33,333 nucleotides of DNA from Minisyncoccota bacterium (GTDB lineage: Bacteria > Patescibacteriota > Minisyncoccia > Phycocordibacterales > GCA-2747955), in the NCBI GenBank assembly GCA_020629435.1, contig JAHDDI010000002.1:1-33333 (forward strand), read 5' to 3'. Under the pieces are notes generated by a model. That model was not told where the DNA came from and made no database searches. It worked only from the letters and a program-made list of their open reading frames with translations. The translations under genes and the position numbers were made by a program. Below are positions 31,227-33,333 of this stretch, piece after piece. The stretch's first letter is position 1, and every line of letters begins with the position of its first letter.

Positions 31227-31643
31227 TTACTCGGGATACATTTTTTGCATAACGTCCCAGCCTTTTTTTATTATATCTTCGAGTGTCGCCATATCGACAT
31301 CAGATAGTTGTTTAATATTCAGACATGATTTACCAGCCTTATGGCGACCCAGTTGCGCCAATTCTTTTTCGAGATCTTGATATCCAGGCATGAGGTAAAT
31401 AGACAATCCAGATTTACGAGGGGAAAAACCAATACGCAAAAAATCGCCTTCTCGGCCAGAATCATATCTGTAATGATATGTTCCGTATCCGACTATGGAC
31501 GGACCCCACATGGTGGGTTTTTTACCTGAAATAGTGTGCATTATTTTTGCCACAGTTTTGCTGTCTTTTTTTAACTGAGAGTCTTCGATTGAATTAATGA
31601 ATTGAGAAACTGATTGTTTTGTGACAACTGTTTTATTAGTCAT
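31227..31643 (-). CDS. DUF1801 (YdhG-like) protein
   Basis: The 138-residue soluble protein has the DUF1801 pattern: 'MWGPSIVGYGTYHYRY', 'GREGDFLRIGFSPRKSGLSIYLMPG' and a helical C-terminus. The family is widespread and its biochemical role is unclear. I start at ATG 31643, 6 bases after a TACACT box, rather than the track's 31712. Divergent from the small gene at 31732. Confidence 0.85.
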   Translation of the reverse strand: MTNKTVVTKQSVSQFINSIEDSQLKKDSKTVAKIMHTISGKKPTMWGPSIVGYGTYHYRYDSGREGDFLRIGFSPRKSGLSIYLMPGYQDLEKELAQLGRHKAGKSCLNIKQLSDVDMATLEDIIKKGWDVMQKMYPE

Positions 31644-31649
31644 ATCCGT

Positions 31650-31658
31650 AGTGTAACA
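31650..31658 (-). promoter_or_regulatory. Extended -10 of the DUF1801 gene (leaderless)
   Basis: Minus-strand TGT-TACACT (31658-31650), 6 bases before ATG 31643. Confidence 0.6.
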
Positions 31659-31698
31659 GTTGTATAAAGAATAAATTAACATCTGATGTGTAAAATAG

Positions 31699-31704
31699 TA
31701 TACT
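31699..31704 (+). promoter_or_regulatory. -10 box before the small gene at 31732
   Basis: TATACT, giving a leader of about 20 bases before ATG 31732. No clear -35. Confidence 0.45.
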
Positions 31705-31731
31705 GAATACATTGGTAACTAATTATTGAGT

Positions 31732-31929
31732 ATGAAAAATTTATTAGGACTATTGGTTGTGGCAGGGGTATTCGGATTCTTTGCAATGCAAAAAGATGCA
31801 AACGGTGAAACATTTTTTGACAAAATGATGAATAAAGACGGGCCCAACAAAACTGAAAATGCCCAGATTCAAGTTGATGCATACAGTAACGCAACACAGA
31901 ACAGAATTGACGCCGAGTTTGCCAACTAA
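31732..31929 (+). CDS. Small membrane-anchored or secreted protein
   Basis: The 65-residue product has an N-terminal hydrophobic helix ('LLGLLVVAGVFGFFAM') and a short polar tail rich in Asn, Lys and Asp. I recognise no family. I start at ATG 31732 rather than the TTG at 31726. A terminator follows closely, so it is a single-gene transcript. Confidence 0.6.
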   Translation: MKNLLGLLVVAGVFGFFAMQKDANGETFFDKMMNKDGPNKTENAQIQVDAYSNATQNRIDAEFAN

Positions 31930-31936
31930 CATCCAC

Positions 31937-31969
31937 ACAAAAGCAACACTGACACCGTGTTGCTTTTGT
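31937..31969 (+). terminator. Intrinsic terminator after 31732
   Basis: ACAAAAGCAACAC, loop TGACACC, GTGTTGCTTTTGT: thirteen perfect pairs. Confidence 0.85.
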
Positions 31970-31993
31970 ATTCTCTTCGCGTACACTGCAGAG

Positions 31994-31999
31994 TATAAT
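31994..31999 (+). promoter_or_regulatory. -10 box of the 32015-32423 pair
   Basis: TATAAT, 15 bases before ATG 32015, giving a leader of about 8 bases. Weak TTCTCT at -35 (31971-31976). Confidence 0.55.
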
Positions 32000-32014
32000 T
32001 AAACTAACGCATAT

Positions 32015-32416
32015 ATGGCATACGACAACAACAGAAACGATAAACCTAAAGAACTACATGACGCTATTTGTGCTGAATGTAAAAAAGCATGTACGGTACC
32101 ATTTAAACCGACTGGTTCAAAACCGGTAACTTGTCGAGAATGTTTTGCAAAAACAAAAGGGGATTCACCTCGGGATAGTCGAGGAGGTTCACGTGGTTTT
32201 TCTGGCGACAGAGACAGAAAACCTTACAGCCCAAAACCAGCAGTTGATCACACCAAACAGTTAGAACAACTTGACTTTAAACTAAACAAGATAATGCGAC
32301 AACTACAGTCACTAGAAGACCACCTTAATCCAAAGCCAGAAAAAACTCGCAATGCACCAGACAATACAGTGGACCATGGAGCACTGAAAGACGTTATCGA
32401 GAAAGTACAAGAATAA
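32015..32416 (+). CDS. CxxC zinc-ribbon protein with basic linker
   Basis: The 133-residue protein begins with a zinc ribbon 'CAECKKACTVPFKPTGSKPVTCRECF' (two CxxC pairs) that is common in CPR and archaeal small proteins. It continues with an Arg/Gly/Ser/Asp linker ('DSRGGSRGFSGDRDRK') and a helical, coiled-coil-like C-terminus ('LEQLDFKLNKIMRQLQSLEDHL'). An RNA- or DNA-binding role is likely from the basic linker but unproven. Six bases separate it from the next gene. Confidence 0.75.
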   Translation: MAYDNNRNDKPKELHDAICAECKKACTVPFKPTGSKPVTCRECFAKTKGDSPRDSRGGSRGFSGDRDRKPYSPKPAVDHTKQLEQLDFKLNKIMRQLQSLEDHLNPKPEKTRNAPDNTVDHGALKDVIEKVQE

Positions 32417-32422
32417 TGTGAT

Positions 32423-32743
32423 ATGGCAGGGCGTATAAATAAATCAGGGGGCAAATACGGAGGGCGACACACATCATTCATTCCACTTGCGGGGAAATTA
32501 GCATTAGAGATGGAAAAGAATGACAATGTGACCAAGATATCACCAGGAATAATTAAGACAGGGCTGTCTAATGTCTCTGGTGATAAACGAATTAAACTGC
32601 TAGAACAAAAATCGTGCGTCTTGGTTCGTGTTCGCGAGAATATATCAATCCAAGAATTTAGAGTATACGGAATCGCCATGAACGAGGTGATTGACATAAC
32701 TAGAAAATTTAAACATAAGAAAAGAATAGAGTTGGTATTGTAA
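32423..32743 (+). CDS. Small basic protein, possibly DUF2103-like
   Basis: The 106-residue product is basic and lacks membrane segments. The block 'GGRHTSFIPLAGKLALEM...VTKISPGIIKTG' and the later 'SCVLVRVRENISIQEFRVY' resemble, from memory, the DUF2103 group, but I give this low weight. It would work in the cytoplasm. It follows the zinc-ribbon gene by 6 bases, so they are probably co-expressed. Its stop codon lies inside the -35 box of the next promoter. Confidence 0.6.
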   Translation: MAGRINKSGGKYGGRHTSFIPLAGKLALEMEKNDNVTKISPGIIKTGLSNVSGDKRIKLLEQKSCVLVRVRENISIQEFRVYGIAMNEVIDITRKFKHKKRIELVL

Positions 32744-32765
32744 ATACAATCAAATGCTATATAAT
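32738..32765 (+). promoter_or_regulatory. Promoter of the 41-residue basic protein
   Basis: TTGTAA (32738-32743), 16-base spacer, TATAAT (32760-32765). The leader is about 50 bases and contains GGAAC/GTTCC and an alternative TGAC/GTCA pairing (32782-32799). Confidence 0.65.
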
Positions 32766-32822
32766 ACCCTTCATCTGGTCTGACGGAACAAGTCAGTTCC
32801 TAGACTAATATAGTTTACAATT

Positions 32823-32948
32823 ATGGCAAAAAGAGACACAGGAGTCGGAAAAAATAAAACATCCCGATCTAAAAAAACAGCAAAACGACTTGCAATCAAG
32901 GCAGAAATGCTTGCGACAAAAGCTGCAAAAAAGGGAGGTAAAAAATAA
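32823..32948 (+). CDS. 41-residue Lys-rich protein
   Basis: The ORF is below the track's size cut-off: 'MAKRDTGVGKNKTSRSKKTAKRLAIKAEMLATKAAKKGGKK'-like, quoted here only as 'MAKRDTGVGKNKTSRSKK' at the start and 'KKGGKK' at the end. About a third of residues are Lys or Arg, with Ala in the helical second half. It could be a nucleic-acid- or ribosome-associated peptide. It has its own promoter, a structured leader and a strong terminator, which argues that it is a real gene. Confidence 0.7.
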   Translation: MAKRDTGVGKNKTSRSKKTAKRLAIKAEMLATKAAKKGGKK

Positions 32949-32984
32949 AACAAAAGCTCATTGAAAGATGAGCTTTTGTTTTAT
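32945..32984 (+). terminator. Strong terminator after the 41-residue gene
   Basis: ATAAAACAAAAGCTCAT, loop TGAAAG, ATGAGCTTTTGTTTTAT: seventeen pairs. The left arm includes the stop codon. Confidence 0.9.
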
Positions 32985-32993
32985 TTATGTGGA

Positions 32994-33021
32994 TTGCAAT
33001 GCGCAAAACTTTTGCTAGAAT
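32994..33021 (+). promoter_or_regulatory. Promoter of tRNA-Asn
   Basis: TTGCAA (32994-32999), 16-base spacer, extended -10 TGC-TAGAAT (33013-33021). Confidence 0.65.
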
Positions 33022-33054
33022 ATCATCACTAAGCAATTGCTTTGTAACACATAT

Positions 33055-33126
33055 TCCACGATAGCTCAGTGGTAGAGCAATCGACTGTTAATCGATCGGT
33101 CCTTGGTTCGAATCCAAGTCGTGGAG
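33055..33126 (+). tRNA. tRNA-Asn (anticodon GTT)
   Basis: Complete cloverleaf: acceptor TCCACGA/TCGTGGA, D arm GCTC...GAGC, anticodon stem ATCGA/TCGAT with loop CTGTTAA (GTT), T arm CTTGG-TTCGAAT-CCAAG, discriminator G. The 3' CCA is not encoded as such (GCCCA follows). A terminator with a GAAA loop follows directly. Confidence 0.95.
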
Positions 33127-33129
33127 CCC

Positions 33130-33163
33130 AAAAGTAACCACCCGAAAGGGTGGTTTTACTTTT
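33130..33163 (+). terminator. Terminator after tRNA-Asn
   Basis: AAAAGTA-ACCACCC, loop GAAA, GGGTGGT, two bulged T, TACTTTT. Confidence 0.8.
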
Positions 33164-33168
33164 GCGGT

Positions 33169-33330
33169 TCCACGACAGAAAGCAAACTGCTTTGCTTTCG
33201 TTTGGGTTCGAAAAACGGAAGCATGTTTCAAAACCTGTTCGTTCTGTTTTTAAACAGCTGAGCTACGCAAGTGTACTCTTATTGAACGCAGTGAAATTAG
33301 AGATACCCTGACGAATCCAAGTCGTGGAGC
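33169..33330 (+). pseudogene. Broken second copy of tRNA-Asn ends
   Basis: TCCACGA (33169-33175) repeats the 5' acceptor strand of tRNA-Asn, and CGAATCCAAGTCGTGGAGC (33312-33330) repeats exactly the 19 bases of its 3' end (33109-33127). About 136 bases of other sequence lie between. That stretch holds, on the minus strand, GCGTAGCTCAGCTG and TTCGAACCC, which match tRNA D-arm and T-loop consensus but do not fold into a confident tRNA. The window ends 3 bases after the second copy, so its right-hand context is unseen. Confidence 0.6.
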
Positions 33331-33333
33331 AAA

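Noticed and set aside
32812-32822. TACAAT directly before ATG 32823 as a leaderless promoter
   Set aside because: Only 2 bases separate it from the start, too close for transcription to begin at the ATG; the better promoter is at 32738-32765.
33126-33130. Encoded CCA end of tRNA-Asn
   Set aside because: The discriminator G is followed by CCCA, not CCA, so the CCA is probably added after transcription.
33165-33275. A second intact tRNA on the minus strand
   Set aside because: GCGTAGCTCAGCTG and TTCGAACCC are present, but the anticodon and acceptor stems do not pair and the spacing is several bases too long.
1-33333. CRISPR array, insertion sequence or toxin-antitoxin pair
   Set aside because: I saw no regularly spaced repeats, transposase motifs or recognisable toxin-antitoxin genes on either strand.

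Overview
The window looks like a chromosomal segment of a Candidate Phyla Radiation (Patescibacteria, probably Parcubacteria-type) bacterium. The evidence is an AT-rich, tightly packed genome, a spc ribosomal block with no rpmD (L30) between rpsE and rplO, a compact adenylate kinase, many small single-pass membrane or secreted proteins, and protein types common in this group (secreted S74 and RCC1-like proteins, DUF4153, CxxC zinc ribbons). The placement rests on gene content only. No 16S rRNA is present.

Layout. (1) 1-7458 is a cell-surface region. Two paralogous gene pairs (a membrane-anchored small protein followed by a polytopic membrane protein) flank a secreted S74 autoprotease protein, a secreted RCC1-like repeat protein and a minus-strand apolipoprotein N-acyltransferase. 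Runs of six to eight G occur in these surface genes and I found none elsewhere. (2) 7490-11628 is a ribosomal operon rpsN-rpsH-rplF-rplR-rpsE-rplO-secY with its own promoter and terminator. (3) 11644-14753 holds a small membrane protein, a type IV prepilin-like protein, adk, map and a voltage-gated potassium channel with a C-terminal zinc ribbon. (4) 14816-15572 has two small Shine-Dalgarno-led unknown genes with structured RNA between them. (5) 15581-23391 holds a PfkB kinase, bL25, a coiled-coil lytic transglycosylase, an ABC-F ATPase, a secreted thermonuclease, an EF-hand-like and an Excalibur protein, a peptidoglycan-binding-like protein and a helix-hairpin-helix protein. (6) 23391-29287 has a methyltransferase, a MacAB-type exporter (adaptor, permease, ATPase) and a DUF4153 membrane protein. 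(7) 29297-33333 has small genes on both strands (Cys-rich protein, HD hydrolase, matrixin-like protease, cold-shock protein, DUF1801, zinc ribbon, a 41-residue basic protein), then tRNA-Asn(GTT) and tRNA-derived debris running into the window edge.

Expression style. About fourteen genes have a -10 box (often extended, TGN-TAnAAT) ending only 6 to 9 bases before the ATG. Transcription would therefore start at or next to the start codon, giving leaderless mRNAs. Nearly all other genes lack a Shine-Dalgarno sequence. Only three small unknown genes carry a clear one. No intergenic stretch exceeds 300 bases. I did not find a CRISPR array, an insertion sequence or an obvious defence system. The most unusual items are the poly-G surface genes, the duplicated membrane modules, the leaderless promoter pattern, the cold-shock and ABC-F leaders, and the broken second copy of tRNA-Asn at the right end.
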